From: Streptomyces sp. SCUT-3
GTDB taxonomy: Bacteria > Actinomycetota > Actinomycetes > Streptomycetales > Streptomycetaceae
Reading direction: 5' to 3'
DNA: 64,000 bases
Assembly: GCF_014083985.1 (NCBI RefSeq)
Contig: NZ_CP046907.1
Coordinates: 2,150,001-2,214,000, forward strand
Positions 35,066 to 44,039 of this stretch are shown piece by piece. Both the position numbers and the translations under genes were made by a program. The notes beneath the pieces are model-generated. The model was not told the DNA's origin and did no database searches. It worked only from the letters and a program-made list of their open reading frames with translations. Each line of letters opens with the position of its first letter. Positions within the stretch are counted from its first letter, which is position 1.

Positions 35066-35938
35066 TCAATTCTCCCGGATGCCCGCGAAGAGGTCGTCCT
35101 CGGGGAGGGAGGTGTCCACCAGGGACTTGGCCAGCTCGTAGTCCTCGGTGGGCCAGACCTCCTGCTGGAGCTCCATGGGGACGTGGAACCAGAAGCCGTC
35201 GGGGTCGATCTGGGTGGCGTGCGCGATCAGCGCCTTGTCGCGGACGGGGAAGAACTCCGCGCAGGGCACGTGGGTGGTCAGGTTGCGCTCCGGGCGGTCG
35301 CTCTCCTCCCAGCGCTTGATCCAGTCGCCGTAGGGCGACTCCAGGCCTCGGTCGAGGAGGGCGTGGTGGAGGGCGACGGTGCGCTGCTTGCTGAAGCCCT
35401 GGTTGTAGTAGAGCTTCAGGGGCTGCCAGGGCTCGCCGGCCTCCGGGTAGGCCTCCGGGTCGCCCGCGGCCTCGAAGGCGGCCACGGAGATCTGGTGGGT
35501 CATGATGTGGTCGGGGTGCGGGTACCCGCCGTGCTCGTCGTAGGTGGTGATCACGTGCGGGCGGAACTCGCGGATCAGCTTCACCAGGGTGCCGGCCGCC
35601 TCGGCGACGTCGACCAGCGCGAAGCAGCCCTCGGGCAGCGGGGGCAGCGGGTCGCCCTCGGGGAGGCCGGAGTCGACGTAGCCGAGCCACGCCTGCTGTA
35701 CGCCGAGGATCTGCCGGGCCTCCTCCATCTCCTTGGCCCGGACCTCGTGGATGTTCGCCTCCACGTAGGGGTCGCCCTGGAGCTTGGGGTTGAGGATCGA
35801 CCCCCGCTCGCCGCCGGTGCAGGTCGCCACCAGGACGTCGACTCCCTCGCTGACGTACTTGGCCATCGTGGCCGCGCCCTTGCTCGACTCGTCGTCGGGG
35901 TGCGCATGGACCGCCATCAGTCGCAGTTGCTCAGTCAA
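35066..35938 (-). CDS. mca: Mycothiol S-conjugate amidase
   Basis: The 290-aa zinc amidase cleaves mycothiol S-conjugates of toxins to mercapturic acids, which are exported, and glucosaminyl-inositol, which is recycled. Zinc and catalytic motifs are present: HAHPDDES (His13, Asp15, Asp16) and GGYPHPDHIMTH (His141, Asp143, His144). Length and the GDPYVEANIHEVRAKEMEEA segment favour Mca over the related deacetylase MshB. It is divergent from the DUF4307 gene and followed by a small membrane protein. Confidence 0.96.
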   Translation of the reverse strand: MTEQLRLMAVHAHPDDESSKGAATMAKYVSEGVDVLVATCTGGERGSILNPKLQGDPYVEANIHEVRAKEMEEARQILGVQQAWLGYVDSGLPEGDPLPPLPEGCFALVDVAEAAGTLVKLIREFRPHVITTYDEHGGYPHPDHIMTHQISVAAFEAAGDPEAYPEAGEPWQPLKLYYNQGFSKQRTVALHHALLDRGLESPYGDWIKRWEESDRPERNLTTHVPCAEFFPVRDKALIAHATQIDPDGFWFHVPMELQQEVWPTEDYELAKSLVDTSLPEDDLFAGIREN

Positions 35939-36032
35939 GGCTCGATCCTCGGGTCACAAGTGGTGGAAGACGCCTCCTATAGTGACGGACGAAGGGCCTC
36001 GAACATTTCCGTATTCCGCGAAGAGGAACACC

Positions 36033-36440
36033 ATGACCGCCACTCCGCCGCCCGACTCCCTCCGGGACCGCTACGGCAGGGAGGGCGCGGACGCCCGGTC
36101 CGACCGGTTCCTGCGCCGCCTGGGCGCCGTCCTCGGCGTGCTGTTCGTGCTGGTGGTGGGCTGGCTGGGCTGGTCCTACGTGTCCGGCCAGGAGGTCAGC
36201 GCGGAGATGATCAAGTTCAAGGTGGTCTCGGACTCCTCGGTCCAGGCGCAGCTGGAGGTCCGCAAGGAGGAGGGCACGGCGGCCGTGTGCACGCTGCGCG
36301 CCCAGGCCGAGGACACCAACGAGGTGGGCCGCAGGGACGTCCGGATCGACGATCCCGCCTCCCGGGTGGACACCGTGGTGACCGTGCGCACCACCGCCCG
36401 GGCCACCACCGTCACCCTCGTCGGCTGCCGCCCGGCCTGA
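36033..36440 (+). CDS. DUF4307 membrane protein
   Basis: The 135-aa product has one N-terminal helix (LGAVLGVLFVLVVGWLGWSY, about residues 33–52) and an external beta-sandwich-like domain (VSAEMIKFKVVSDSSVQAQL to TTVTLVGCRPA) with two Cys. It is the actinobacterial DUF4307 family, usually found beside mca and greA as here. AGAGGA precedes ATG at 36033. Function unknown. Confidence 0.92.
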   Translation: MTATPPPDSLRDRYGREGADARSDRFLRRLGAVLGVLFVLVVGWLGWSYVSGQEVSAEMIKFKVVSDSSVQAQLEVRKEEGTAAVCTLRAQAEDTNEVGRRDVRIDDPASRVDTVVTVRTTARATTVTLVGCRPA

Positions 36441-36536
36441 CCCGCCGCCCCGGCGCCGCCGTCCTCCCCCGCCGCCCCGGCGCCGCCCCGGCCGGACGTC
36501 TTCCCCGCCCCGCCCTGACCTGGCACGATGTCCGCC

Positions 36537-36555
36537 GGGAGGAATATTTCCTCCC
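36537..36555. promoter_or_regulatory. Perfect palindrome between the DUF4307 and greA genes
   Basis: GGGAGGAA (36537–36544), TAT, TTCCTCCC (36548–36555). It is followed by three TAGGG-type hexamers (about 36575, 36617 and 36640) that could be -10 boxes for greA. It may be a terminator for the upstream gene or an operator; the sequence alone does not decide. Confidence 0.5.
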
Positions 36556-36694
36556 CTTTCGCGGCCGGAATTGTTAGGGTCGTGGTTTCGCCCTGCCGTG
36601 AAGGCGCAGTCTTCCGGTTAGGGCGTTGCCTTTATCCGCTAGGGCCCCGCAGCACCGCTGCGCGGGGCAGTCCCAGTACCGACGAGGAGCACCC

Positions 36695-37192
36695 GTGACC
36701 CAGACGAGCGACAGCGTCACCTGGCTGACCCAGGAGGCGTACAACCAGCTCAAGGCCGAGCTGGAGGAACTGTCGGGTCCTGCCCGCGCGGCGATCGTCA
36801 GGAAGATCGACGAGGCTCGCCAGGAGGGCGACCTCAAGGAGAACGCCGGCTACCACGCCGCCCGCGAGGAGCAGGGCAAGATGGAGGCCCGCATCCGCCA
36901 GCTGACCCAGCTGCTGGAGACCGCCAAGGTCGGCGAGGCTCCCGCGGACACGGGCGTGGTGGCTCCGGGAATGGTCGTCACGATCGCCTTCGACGGCGAC
37001 CCGGACGACACCATGACGTTCCTGATGGCGTCCCGCGAGTACCCCAGCTCCGACGTCGAGACCTACTCGCCGCAGTCCCCGCTGGGCTCGGGCGTGAACG
37101 GCAAGAAGGTCGGCGACGACGCCGAGTACGAGCTGCCCAACGGCAAGAAGGCCTCCGTGCGGATCCTCGCGGTCAAGCCCTACCAGGGCTGA
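36695..37192 (+). CDS. greA: Transcription elongation factor GreA
   Basis: The 165-aa product has the N-terminal coiled coil (EAYNQLKAELEELSGPARAA to REEQGKMEARIRQLTQLLET) that enters the RNA polymerase channel, with an acidic tip near EGDLKENAGY, and the C-terminal FKBP-like domain (ETYSPQSPLGSGVNGKKVGD, then VRILAVKPYQG). It rescues backtracked polymerase by stimulating transcript cleavage. GTG at 36695 has ACGAGGAG upstream. It is slightly longer than E. coli GreA, as usual for actinobacteria. Confidence 0.95.
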   Translation: MTQTSDSVTWLTQEAYNQLKAELEELSGPARAAIVRKIDEARQEGDLKENAGYHAAREEQGKMEARIRQLTQLLETAKVGEAPADTGVVAPGMVVTIAFDGDPDDTMTFLMASREYPSSDVETYSPQSPLGSGVNGKKVGDDAEYELPNGKKASVRILAVKPYQG

Positions 37193-37207
37193 GCACGGGA
37201 CGCACGG

Positions 37208-37266
37208 GCCCCGGGGGGCCGGCCGCGGTACGGCTTCGGGCGTACCCGCGGCCGGCCCCCCGGGGC
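37208..37266. terminator. Long bidirectional hairpin after greA
   Basis: CCCCGGGGGGCCGGCCGCGG pairs with CCGCGGCCGGCCCCCCGGGG around a short loop. It lies between the convergent greA and ABC permease genes. Confidence 0.8.
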
Positions 37267-37273
37267 GTGCCGT

Positions 37274-38131
37274 TCACACGGCCGCGGAGCGGTACTTGCG
37301 CACGGCCAGGGTGCGGAACACCAGCAGGATCGCCACCGACCACAGCACCGAGGCGAGCACCGGGTGCTGCATCGGCCAGGCGTCGGAGACGGTGCCCTCG
37401 GGATTGCCGAAGAGCTGCCGGCAGGCCAGCACGGTGGCGCTGAACGGATTCCACTCGGCGACCGTCTGCAGCCAGCCGGGCATGCCGCCGACCGGCACGA
37501 AGGCGTTGGAGACGAAGGTCAGCGGGAACAGCCAGACCAGCCCGCCGGAGGTGGCCGCCTCGGGGGTGCGCACGGACAGGCCGATGAGCGCGCCGATCCA
37601 GGAGAAGGCGTAGCCGAGCAGGAGCAGCAGGCCGAGGGCGGCCAGCGCGCGGGGGAAGCCGTCGTGGATGCGCCAGCCGACCAGGACCGCGCAGCCGACG
37701 AGGACCAGCACGGTCAGCGCGGTCTGCACCAGGTCGGCCAGGGTGCGGCCGGTCAGGACCGCGCCGCGGGACATGGGCAGCGACCGGAAGCGGTCGACCA
37801 GGCCCTTGTGCATGTCCTCGGCGATGCCCGCCGCGGCGCCCGCGGTCGCGAAGGTCACGGTCTGGGCGAAGATCCCGGCCATCAGGTACTCGCGGTAGAC
37901 CACCGGGTCGGCCGCCTCCTGGCCGGGGACCGGGATGGCGCCGCCGAAGACGTACGAGAACAGCACGACGAACATCACCGGCTGGACCAGGCCGAAGATC
38001 ACCACTTCCGGGATGCGAAGCATCCGGATCAGGTTGCGCCTGGCCACGACCAGGGAGTCGTGCAGCGACCGGGCCACGGTCCCGCGGCGGCGGACGGCCG
38101 GGGCGGCTGCGGTGCGGGGGGTCGCCGGCAT
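37274..38131 (-). CDS. ABC-2 type transporter permease (DrrB-like)
   Basis: The 285-aa membrane protein has six hydrophobic segments and the ABC-2 pattern: VVARRNLIRMLRIPEVVIFG, VQPVMFVVLFSYVFGGAI, EYLMAGIFAQTVTFATAGAA, and a closing SAWNPF-like region (VAEWNPFSATVLACRQLFGN). It pairs with the ATP-binding protein, whose stop TGA overlaps the ATG by one base. Likely a drug or lipid-like exporter of the DrrAB class; substrate unknown. Confidence 0.93.
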   Translation of the reverse strand: MPATPRTAAAPAVRRRGTVARSLHDSLVVARRNLIRMLRIPEVVIFGLVQPVMFVVLFSYVFGGAIPVPGQEAADPVVYREYLMAGIFAQTVTFATAGAAAGIAEDMHKGLVDRFRSLPMSRGAVLTGRTLADLVQTALTVLVLVGCAVLVGWRIHDGFPRALAALGLLLLLGYAFSWIGALIGLSVRTPEAATSGGLVWLFPLTFVSNAFVPVGGMPGWLQTVAEWNPFSATVLACRQLFGNPEGTVSDAWPMQHPVLASVLWSVAILLVFRTLAVRKYRSAAV

Positions 38132-39189
38132 CACTCGGCCTCCTTCGGGTGTGCGGGCTCCGCGGCGGCGGCCCCCGCGGGGGCCGGGGCGGTGCGGTCG
38201 CCGGGCTTCCCGGGTCCTCCCGGTTCCCCGGGCCCGTCCGCGTCCTCCTCCAGGGCCGCGCGGCCGGTCAGGGACATGAAGACGTCGTCGAGGGTGGGAC
38301 GGCGCAGGCCGATGTCGTCCAGCTCGACGCCCCGGGCGTCCAGCTCCCGGATGACCTCGGCGAGGAGCCTGGCCCCGCCCTGCACCGGCACGGTGATCCG
38401 GCGGGTGTGCCGGTCGACGACGGCCTCGCCCCGGCTGAAGCCGCCCAGCACGCCGACGGCCGCGGCGATCCGCCCGGGGTCGTGGACGACGATCTCCACC
38501 CGTTCGCCGCCGATGCGGGCCTTGAGCTCGTCCGCGGTCCCGCGGGCGATGACCCTTCCGTGGTCGACGACGGCTATGTCGTGCGCCAGCTGGTCGGCCT
38601 CCTCGAGGTACTGGGTGGTGAGCAGCAGGGTGGTGCCGTCCGCCACCAGGTCCTGGATGACCGACCACAGCTCCATCCGGTTGCGCGGGTCGAGCCCGGT
38701 GGTCGGCTCGTCCATGAACATCACCGGCGGGCTGACGACCAGCGCGGCGGCCAGGTCGAGGCGGCGGCGCATGCCGCCGGAGTAGGTCTTGGCGGGCCGG
38801 TCCCCGGCGTCGGTGAGGTGGAACCGCTCCAGCAGTTCGGCGGCGCGCACCCGGGCGGCCCGCGAGCCCATCTGGTACAGCTCGCCGACCATCCGCAGGT
38901 TCTCGCGGCCCGTCAGGTACTCGTCGACCGCCGCGAACTGCCCGGACAGGCCGATGGACCGGCGCACCTCGTCCGGTGCGGTGAGCACGTCGTGGCCGGC
39001 CACGACCGCGCGGCCGGCGTCGGGGCGCAGCAGCGTGGTCAGGACGCGGACCGCCGTCGTCTTGCCCGCCCCGTTGGGGCCGAGGAGACCGAGGACGGTG
39101 CCTTCGGGGACGTCGAGGTCGACGCCGTCGAGGGCCCGCACGCGGCCGAAGGTCTTCACCAGACCCTCTGCGTGGATGGCACCCGGCAT
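38131..39189 (-). CDS. ABC transporter ATP-binding protein (DrrA-like)
   Basis: The 352-aa product has a Walker A GPNGAGKTT (37–45), signature YSGGMRRRLDLAAAL, Walker B VMFMDEPTTGLDP and the H-loop LLLTTQYLEEADQL. A C-terminal DUF4162-like region and a disordered Gly/Pro/Ala tail (about 315–352) follow. These features are those of DrrA, the daunorubicin exporter ATPase. ATG at 39189 is behind GGGAGAACC. Confidence 0.95.
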   Translation of the reverse strand: MPGAIHAEGLVKTFGRVRALDGVDLDVPEGTVLGLLGPNGAGKTTAVRVLTTLLRPDAGRAVVAGHDVLTAPDEVRRSIGLSGQFAAVDEYLTGRENLRMVGELYQMGSRAARVRAAELLERFHLTDAGDRPAKTYSGGMRRRLDLAAALVVSPPVMFMDEPTTGLDPRNRMELWSVIQDLVADGTTLLLTTQYLEEADQLAHDIAVVDHGRVIARGTADELKARIGGERVEIVVHDPGRIAAAVGVLGGFSRGEAVVDRHTRRITVPVQGGARLLAEVIRELDARGVELDDIGLRRPTLDDVFMSLTGRAALEEDADGPGEPGGPGKPGDRTAPAPAGAAAAEPAHPKEAE

Positions 39190-39456
39190 GAATGGTTCTC
39201 CCAGCGTGTCGTGGTCGTCCCGGGGTGCGCGCCCCGCGGCTCCCACCACGGCGGTCCGTCCCGCCCGGGGGCGGGGTCGGACCGGCGGACCGACGCCCCC
39301 GTACGCGGTCACCGCGAGTCTTCCGACCCGCGGCGCCCCCCGTCAACGGCTTTCGCCCGCTCCGCGCGGTGCCAGTTTTGCGCACCCCTCCGACATTCGA
39401 CCGGCATGCGCCGGAAGAGCCTGGTCAGAGCCCTGCCGCAGGCCCCCGGAGCCGTC

Positions 39457-40683
39457 TCACACGCTCGTCAGGACCGTGTACGAGGAGCGGCGCAGCGCCT
39501 CCACCACCGCCCGGCAGTGCTCGGGCCCCTTGGTCTCCAGGTGCAGTTCGACCTCCACCTCGGTCAGCCCGAGCCGGGGGTCGGTGCGCACGTGGCTGAC
39601 GTCCAGGACGTTGGCGTCCGTCCCGGAGAGCACGCCCAGCAGCGTGGCCAGGGCGCCGGGGCGGTCGCTCAGCCGCAGCCGCAGCGACAGGTACCGCCCG
39701 GCCGCCGCCATGCCGTGCCGCAGGATGCGCTGCATCAGCAGCGGGTCGACGTTGCCGCCGGAGAGCACAGCCACCACCGGGCCCTCGAACGCGTCCGGCG
39801 CCGACAGCAGGGCCGCCACCGGGCTCGCCCCGGCCGGCTCCACCACCAGCTTCGCCCGCTCCAGGCACAGCAGGAGCGCGCTGGAGAGCTCGTCCTCGGA
39901 GACGGTGCGGACCTCGTCCACCAGGGAGCCGACGATGCCGAACGGCACGTCCCCCGGACGGCCGACCATGATGCCGTCCGCCATCGTGGCCACCTTCTCC
40001 AGCGCGACCGGGTGGCCGGCGGCCAGCGACGGCGGGTACGCGGCGGCGCCCTCGGCCTGCACGCCCACCACCTTCACGTCCGGGCGCAGCTCCTTGACCG
40101 CCACCGCGATGCCGGCCGCCAGGCCGCCGCCGCCGACCCCCACCACGATCGTGCGGACCTCGGGGCACTGCTCCAGGATCTCCAGGCCCACCGTGCCCTG
40201 GCCGGCCACCACGTCCGGGTGGTCGAAGGGATGGATGAACACCGCGCCGGTGGACTCGGCGTACTCCTGGGCCGCCCGCAGCGTCTCGTCCACCACCTGC
40301 CCGTGCAGCCGCACCTCGGCCCCGTACTCGCGGGTCGCCGCCACCTTGGGCAGCGGGGCGCCGACCGGCATGAAGACGGTGGAGCGCACGCCCAGCAGGC
40401 TGGCGGCCAGCGCCACGCCCTGCGCGTGGTTGCCCGCGCTCGCCGCCACCACGCCGGCCGCCCGCTCGACGGGACTCAGCCCGGCTATGCGCACGTACGC
40501 GCCGCGGATCTTGAACGAGCCGGTGCGCTGCAGGTTCTCGCACTTGAGGTGCACGGGGGCGCCGACCAGCTGCGACAGGTACCTGCTTCCCTCCATCGCG
40601 GTGACCCGGGCGACCCCGGAGAGCATCTTGTGCGCACCGCGCACGTCGTCGACGGTCACTGCTTTCGCTGCCGAGCTGTCCAT
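39457..40683 (-). CDS. ilvA: Threonine ammonia-lyase with ACT domain
   Basis: The 408-aa PLP enzyme deaminates threonine to 2-oxobutanoate. Lys58 in LQRTGSFKIRGAY binds PLP, SAGNHAQGVA and the phosphate cradle GVGGGGLAAG are intact, and the C-terminal ACT domain (LSLRLRLSDRPGALATLLGV to LTEVEVELHLETKG) suggests control by an amino acid. The size and single ACT domain fit the short (TdcB-like or biosynthetic actinobacterial) form. Monocistronic, convergent with nothing, divergent from the MarR gene. Confidence 0.94.
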   Translation of the reverse strand: MDSSAAKAVTVDDVRGAHKMLSGVARVTAMEGSRYLSQLVGAPVHLKCENLQRTGSFKIRGAYVRIAGLSPVERAAGVVAASAGNHAQGVALAASLLGVRSTVFMPVGAPLPKVAATREYGAEVRLHGQVVDETLRAAQEYAESTGAVFIHPFDHPDVVAGQGTVGLEILEQCPEVRTIVVGVGGGGLAAGIAVAVKELRPDVKVVGVQAEGAAAYPPSLAAGHPVALEKVATMADGIMVGRPGDVPFGIVGSLVDEVRTVSEDELSSALLLCLERAKLVVEPAGASPVAALLSAPDAFEGPVVAVLSGGNVDPLLMQRILRHGMAAAGRYLSLRLRLSDRPGALATLLGVLSGTDANVLDVSHVRTDPRLGLTEVEVELHLETKGPEHCRAVVEALRRSSYTVLTSV

Positions 40684-40740
40684 GCCCCCAAGTCTCGCAG
40701 TCACCGGGCGCCGCTGGACAGCCCGTGCGGTCCGCACGCG

Positions 40741-40803
40741 CCGACGTGCGGACCGCTCGGACCGACGGGCGGACCGCACGGGCCGACGGGCGGACCGCAC
40801 GGG
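40741..40803. repeat. 21-bp tandem repeat, three copies
   Basis: Units at 40762–40782 and 40783–40803 are identical (CCGACGGGCGGACCGCACGG plus G); the unit at 40741–40761 is diverged at a few positions. The array lies in the 222-base divergent gap between ilvA and the MarR gene, close to both promoters. Confidence 0.9.
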
Positions 40804-40905
40804 CCGCCCTTTCTCCCGAGCCGCCGGGACCCGCCGCTGCGCGTACTCTTTTCTCCCAATCGACCGCACACCCTTCGGGACCGACAGAACGCGAGCAGCC
40901 CGACC

Positions 40906-41466
40906 ATGCCTACCCACGACACGGTCGCAGCCGACGACACGGTCGCAAGCCACCGCACCGTCGACTGCCCCGGCTCCGACCCCGGCGACACCGCCTCGGG
41001 CAGAAGCCCCGAGGCCGCCCTCTACGACCGCCTCCAGCACCAGCTGGCGCTGTTCGCCCGGCGTGCCGAGCAGACCCGCCTGGCCGGTGTGGGCAAGGCG
41101 CGCAACTCGATGGACCGCGCCGCCTACCTGCTCCTGAACCGGCTCGACCGGGAGGGGCCGATGGGCGTCAAGGCGCTCGCCGAGGGCATGGGCATCGACT
41201 CCTCCACCGTCACCCGGCAGGTGGCGCCCCTGGTCGAGTCCGGCCTGGTGAAGCGGACCACCCACCCCGAGGACGGCCGCGCCGTCGTCCTGGAGCTCTC
41301 CTCCCGCGGCACGGAGCGCCTCGAGGAGGTGCGGGCCTCGCGCCGCGAGCTGATGGAGGTGCTCGTCGGCGACTGGGCCGACGAGGACCGGACGGTCTTC
41401 TGCGACCTGCTCACCCGCTTCAACACGGCCCTGTCCGACTACCACGCGACGACCGGCCGGCTCTGA
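40906..41466 (+). CDS. MarR-family transcriptional regulator
   Basis: The 186-aa product has a Thr/Asp-rich N-terminal arm (about 35 residues) and a winged helix MarR domain: RAAYLLLNRLDREGPMGVKA, LAEGMGIDSSTVTRQVAPL (recognition helix) and the wing TTHPEDGRAVVLELSSRG. Candidate targets are itself, ilvA or the ABC exporter at 37274–39189. ATG at 40906 is used. Ligand unknown. Confidence 0.92.
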   Translation: MPTHDTVAADDTVASHRTVDCPGSDPGDTASGRSPEAALYDRLQHQLALFARRAEQTRLAGVGKARNSMDRAAYLLLNRLDREGPMGVKALAEGMGIDSSTVTRQVAPLVESGLVKRTTHPEDGRAVVLELSSRGTERLEEVRASRRELMEVLVGDWADEDRTVFCDLLTRFNTALSDYHATTGRL

Positions 41467-41597
41467 GCGGCCGGCGACCCGCCGCGCCTCCGGCCCCCTG
41501 CCCCGCCCCTGCGTGAAGGCCCGCATCCCGCCGTCCTCTTGACCCGTTCCGGGCCGCGGGCATTCCCTGGGGGTCCGGCAAGAGGCCTGGAGGCGCG

Positions 41598-42161
41598 GTG
41601 GGGAAGCGGCACGAGGCGGCGGCGGAACGCCGGGACCGCGAGTTCGAGGGGTTCGTGGCGGGCGCGGCGGGACGGCTGCTGCACGCCGCGACGCTCCTCA
41701 CCGGGGACCGCGCGGCCGCCGAACGGCTGGTGGAACGGGCACTGGCCCGCACCTGGGCCTGCTGGCTGCAGCTGCGCGACGAGGACCCGTACGCCCTCGC
41801 CCGCCTGGAACTGGTCACCGCGTACGACCGCGGGTGGGGGCCGCTGTCCCCGCGCGCCCGCCGCGGCGGCGGAGTCCTGGCCCGCCTCGCCCCCCGGGAG
41901 CGGCTGGTCCTGGTGCTGCGGCTGGTCGAGGGCGTGGACGAGGAGCAGGTGGCCGCGCAGCTGGGGCTGCCCGTCGACCGGGTGCGGGCGCTGCTGTCAC
42001 GGGCCTGCACGGTCATGCGGAGCGGTCCGGCAGGGCCCGGCGGCGGTCCGGCGGGACCGACGGGTCCCGCCGTGGCCGCCGGGGCCGTCGGGACGGGCCG
42101 GGGCCTGCGGGGCCTGCGGGGTCTGCCGGGGCGGTCCCGGGCGGAAGGCGGCCCGCGGTGA
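41598..42161 (+). CDS. ECF-like RNA polymerase sigma factor (SigE-family type)
   Basis: The 187-aa product has a weak region 2 (FEGFVAGAAGRLLHAATLLT to RLVERALARTWACW) and a clear region 4 (LAPRERLVLVLRLVEGVDEE to LPVDRVRALLSRAC). The conserved core-binding part of region 2 is divergent, and the C-terminus is a Gly/Pro/Arg-rich tail. GTG at 41598 is the start. It overlaps the following small membrane protein by four bases, which would suit a sigma/anti-sigma pair. Promoters recognised are unknown. Confidence 0.8.
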   Translation: MGKRHEAAAERRDREFEGFVAGAAGRLLHAATLLTGDRAAAERLVERALARTWACWLQLRDEDPYALARLELVTAYDRGWGPLSPRARRGGGVLARLAPRERLVLVLRLVEGVDEEQVAAQLGLPVDRVRALLSRACTVMRSGPAGPGGGPAGPTGPAVAAGAVGTGRGLRGLRGLPGRSRAEGGPR

Positions 42162-42475
42162 GCCGCCCCGCCGGCGGCCCGCGGCCCGCTCTCTCCGCCT
42201 ACCCCGCCGTCACGGCGACGGCGGCCGATCTGCCGGACCGCAAGCAGGAGAGGGTGCGGCAGATGCTGGTCGGCCCGCATCCCGCCGTCCCCGCGGACCT
42301 GGCCGAACGGGCCGCCCGGCGGGGCGGCCGGATACTGCGCCGCAGACGTGCGGCGGGCACCGTGTTCCGGCTGCTCCTGCTCGCCGCCGCGGCCACGGCG
42401 GTGGTACTGGCCGTGGCCGCGCGGCTGAGGGCCGGCGAGCCGGCCCTCACCACACCCCCTCCGGAAGGCTGGTGA
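42158..42475 (+). CDS. Small membrane protein coupled to the sigma-like gene (anti-sigma candidate)
   Basis: The 105-aa product has an N-terminal cytoplasmic part with LPDRKQERVRQMLVGPHPAV, one helix (VFRLLLLAAAATAVVLAVAA, about residues 69–90) and a very short outside tail. GTG at 42158 shares four bases with the sigma-factor stop. It lacks the HxxxCxxC zinc motif of classical anti-sigma factors, so the role is inferred from coupling and topology only. Confidence 0.75.
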   Translation: MSRPAGGPRPALSAYPAVTATAADLPDRKQERVRQMLVGPHPAVPADLAERAARRGGRILRRRRAAGTVFRLLLLAAAATAVVLAVAARLRAGEPALTTPPPEGW

Positions 42476-42542
42476 CCGGCGCGCCCGCGGGCGCGCCGGA
42501 CCGTGCCCGCAGCCGCTCCGGACCGGAAGCGCCCCGAACGCC

Positions 42543-42594
42543 CGGACGCACCGGACCCCCGGACCGTGACGGGTCCGGGGGTCCGGTGCGTCCG
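42543..42594. terminator. Perfect 22-bp hairpin between convergent genes
   Basis: Arms at 42544–42565 and 42572–42593 are fully complementary, with a 6-base loop (GTGACG). It separates the small membrane protein gene from the convergent metB gene and should stop transcription from both sides. Confidence 0.9.
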
Positions 42595-42632
42595 GTTTCC
42601 GGGGCGTCCGGATGCGGAGACGGGGAGCCGCG

Positions 42633-43811
42633 TCAGTCCAGGGCCCGTGCGAGGTCGGCCAGGAGGTCGTCGACCGCCTCGATGCCGACCGACAGCCGCA
42701 CCAGGTCGGCGGGCACCTCCAGCGCCGAACCGGCCGCCGAGGCGTGCGTCATCCGGCCCGGGTGCTCGATCAGCGACTCGACGCCGCCGAGGGACTCGCC
42801 CAGGGTGAACAGCTCGGTGCGGTTGCACACCTCGACCGCCGCCTCCTCGCCGCCCGCGACGCGGAACGAGACCATGCCGCCGAAGGCCCGCATCTGCTTG
42901 ACCGCGACGTCGTGGCCCGCGTGCCCGGGGAGCCCCGGGTACAGCACCTGCTCGACCTTCGGGTGCGCGGAGAGCATCTCGGCGATCCTGGTGGCGTTCT
43001 CGCTGTGCCGGTCCATCCGCACGCCGAGGGTCTTGATGCCGCGCAGTACCAGCCAGGAGTCGAACGGGCCGGCCACCGCGCCCATCGCGTTCTGGTGGAA
43101 CGCCAGCTCGTCGCCGAGGGCCGTGTCGGCCGTGATCAGGGCGCCGCCGACCACGTCGGAGTGGCCGCCCATGTACTTCGTCGTGGAGTGCACGACCACG
43201 TCGGCGCCCAGCGCCAGCGGCTGCTGCAGGTAGGGGCTGGCGAAGGTGTTGTCCACCACCAGCCGCGCGCCGGCCTCCCGCGCCACGTCGGCAACGGCGG
43301 CGATGTCGGTGATGCCCAGCAGCGGGTTGCTGGGGGTCTCCACCCAGATCACCTTGGTGTTCGGGCGGATCTGCTCGCGCACCGAGGCCGGGTCGGAGCT
43401 GTCGGCCACCGACCACTGCACGCCCCACTGCTCGGCGACCTTGCTGAACAGGCGGAACGTGCCGCCGTAGGCGTCGTTCGGGATCACCACGTGGTCGCCG
43501 GGACGGCACACCGTGCGCAGCAGGCAGTCCTCGGCGGCGAGGCCGGAGGCGAAGGCCAGGCCGCGCCGGCCGCCCTCCAGCGCCGCGAGGTTCTCCTCCA
43601 GCGCAGTGCGTGTGGGGTTGGCCGAGCGGCTGTACTCGTAGCCGCCGCGCAGCCCGCCCACACCGTCCTGCTTGTAGGTGGACACCTGGTAGATGGGCGG
43701 AACCACCGCGCCGGTGAGCGGGTCGGGCTCCTGACCGGCGTGGATGGCGATGGTCTCGAAGGCGTGGGGGCGTCCCTCTGTGGAGGGGCCGCCGTGGTGC
43801 TGGTCGCTCAT
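42633..43811 (-). CDS. metB: Cystathionine gamma-synthase/lyase family enzyme
   Basis: The 392-aa PLP enzyme of the Cys/Met metabolism family. PLP-binding Lys212 is in VVHSTTKYMGGHSDVVGG; YEYSRSANPTRTALE and VDNTFASPYLQQPL are family marks. Cystathionine gamma-synthase joins cysteine to an activated homoserine; close relatives act as gamma-lyases and motifs alone do not separate them, though the Streptomyces orthologue is usually called gamma-synthase. ATG at 43811 is used. Confidence 0.92.
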   Translation of the reverse strand: MSDQHHGGPSTEGRPHAFETIAIHAGQEPDPLTGAVVPPIYQVSTYKQDGVGGLRGGYEYSRSANPTRTALEENLAALEGGRRGLAFASGLAAEDCLLRTVCRPGDHVVIPNDAYGGTFRLFSKVAEQWGVQWSVADSSDPASVREQIRPNTKVIWVETPSNPLLGITDIAAVADVAREAGARLVVDNTFASPYLQQPLALGADVVVHSTTKYMGGHSDVVGGALITADTALGDELAFHQNAMGAVAGPFDSWLVLRGIKTLGVRMDRHSENATRIAEMLSAHPKVEQVLYPGLPGHAGHDVAVKQMRAFGGMVSFRVAGGEEAAVEVCNRTELFTLGESLGGVESLIEHPGRMTHASAAGSALEVPADLVRLSVGIEAVDDLLADLARALD

Positions 43812-44039
43812 GGGCCCGAGCGTAGTCCGGATCCCGGCCGCGCCGTGCCCGTCCGCCGCCCGGCCCGCCGCACGCGCCCGGGCACCGGCTGGCATGCTGG
43901 GGCGCGGAACCACCGCACGACCCCACCCGCACGGCCCCGCCCGCGCACCCGCCGCGCACCCGTCGGCCGGACGCCGTCCGGCCACCCCGGGCCGCCGCGG
44001 GAGCGCCGGAACGCAGCCCGCACCGGAAGGAACGACCTG

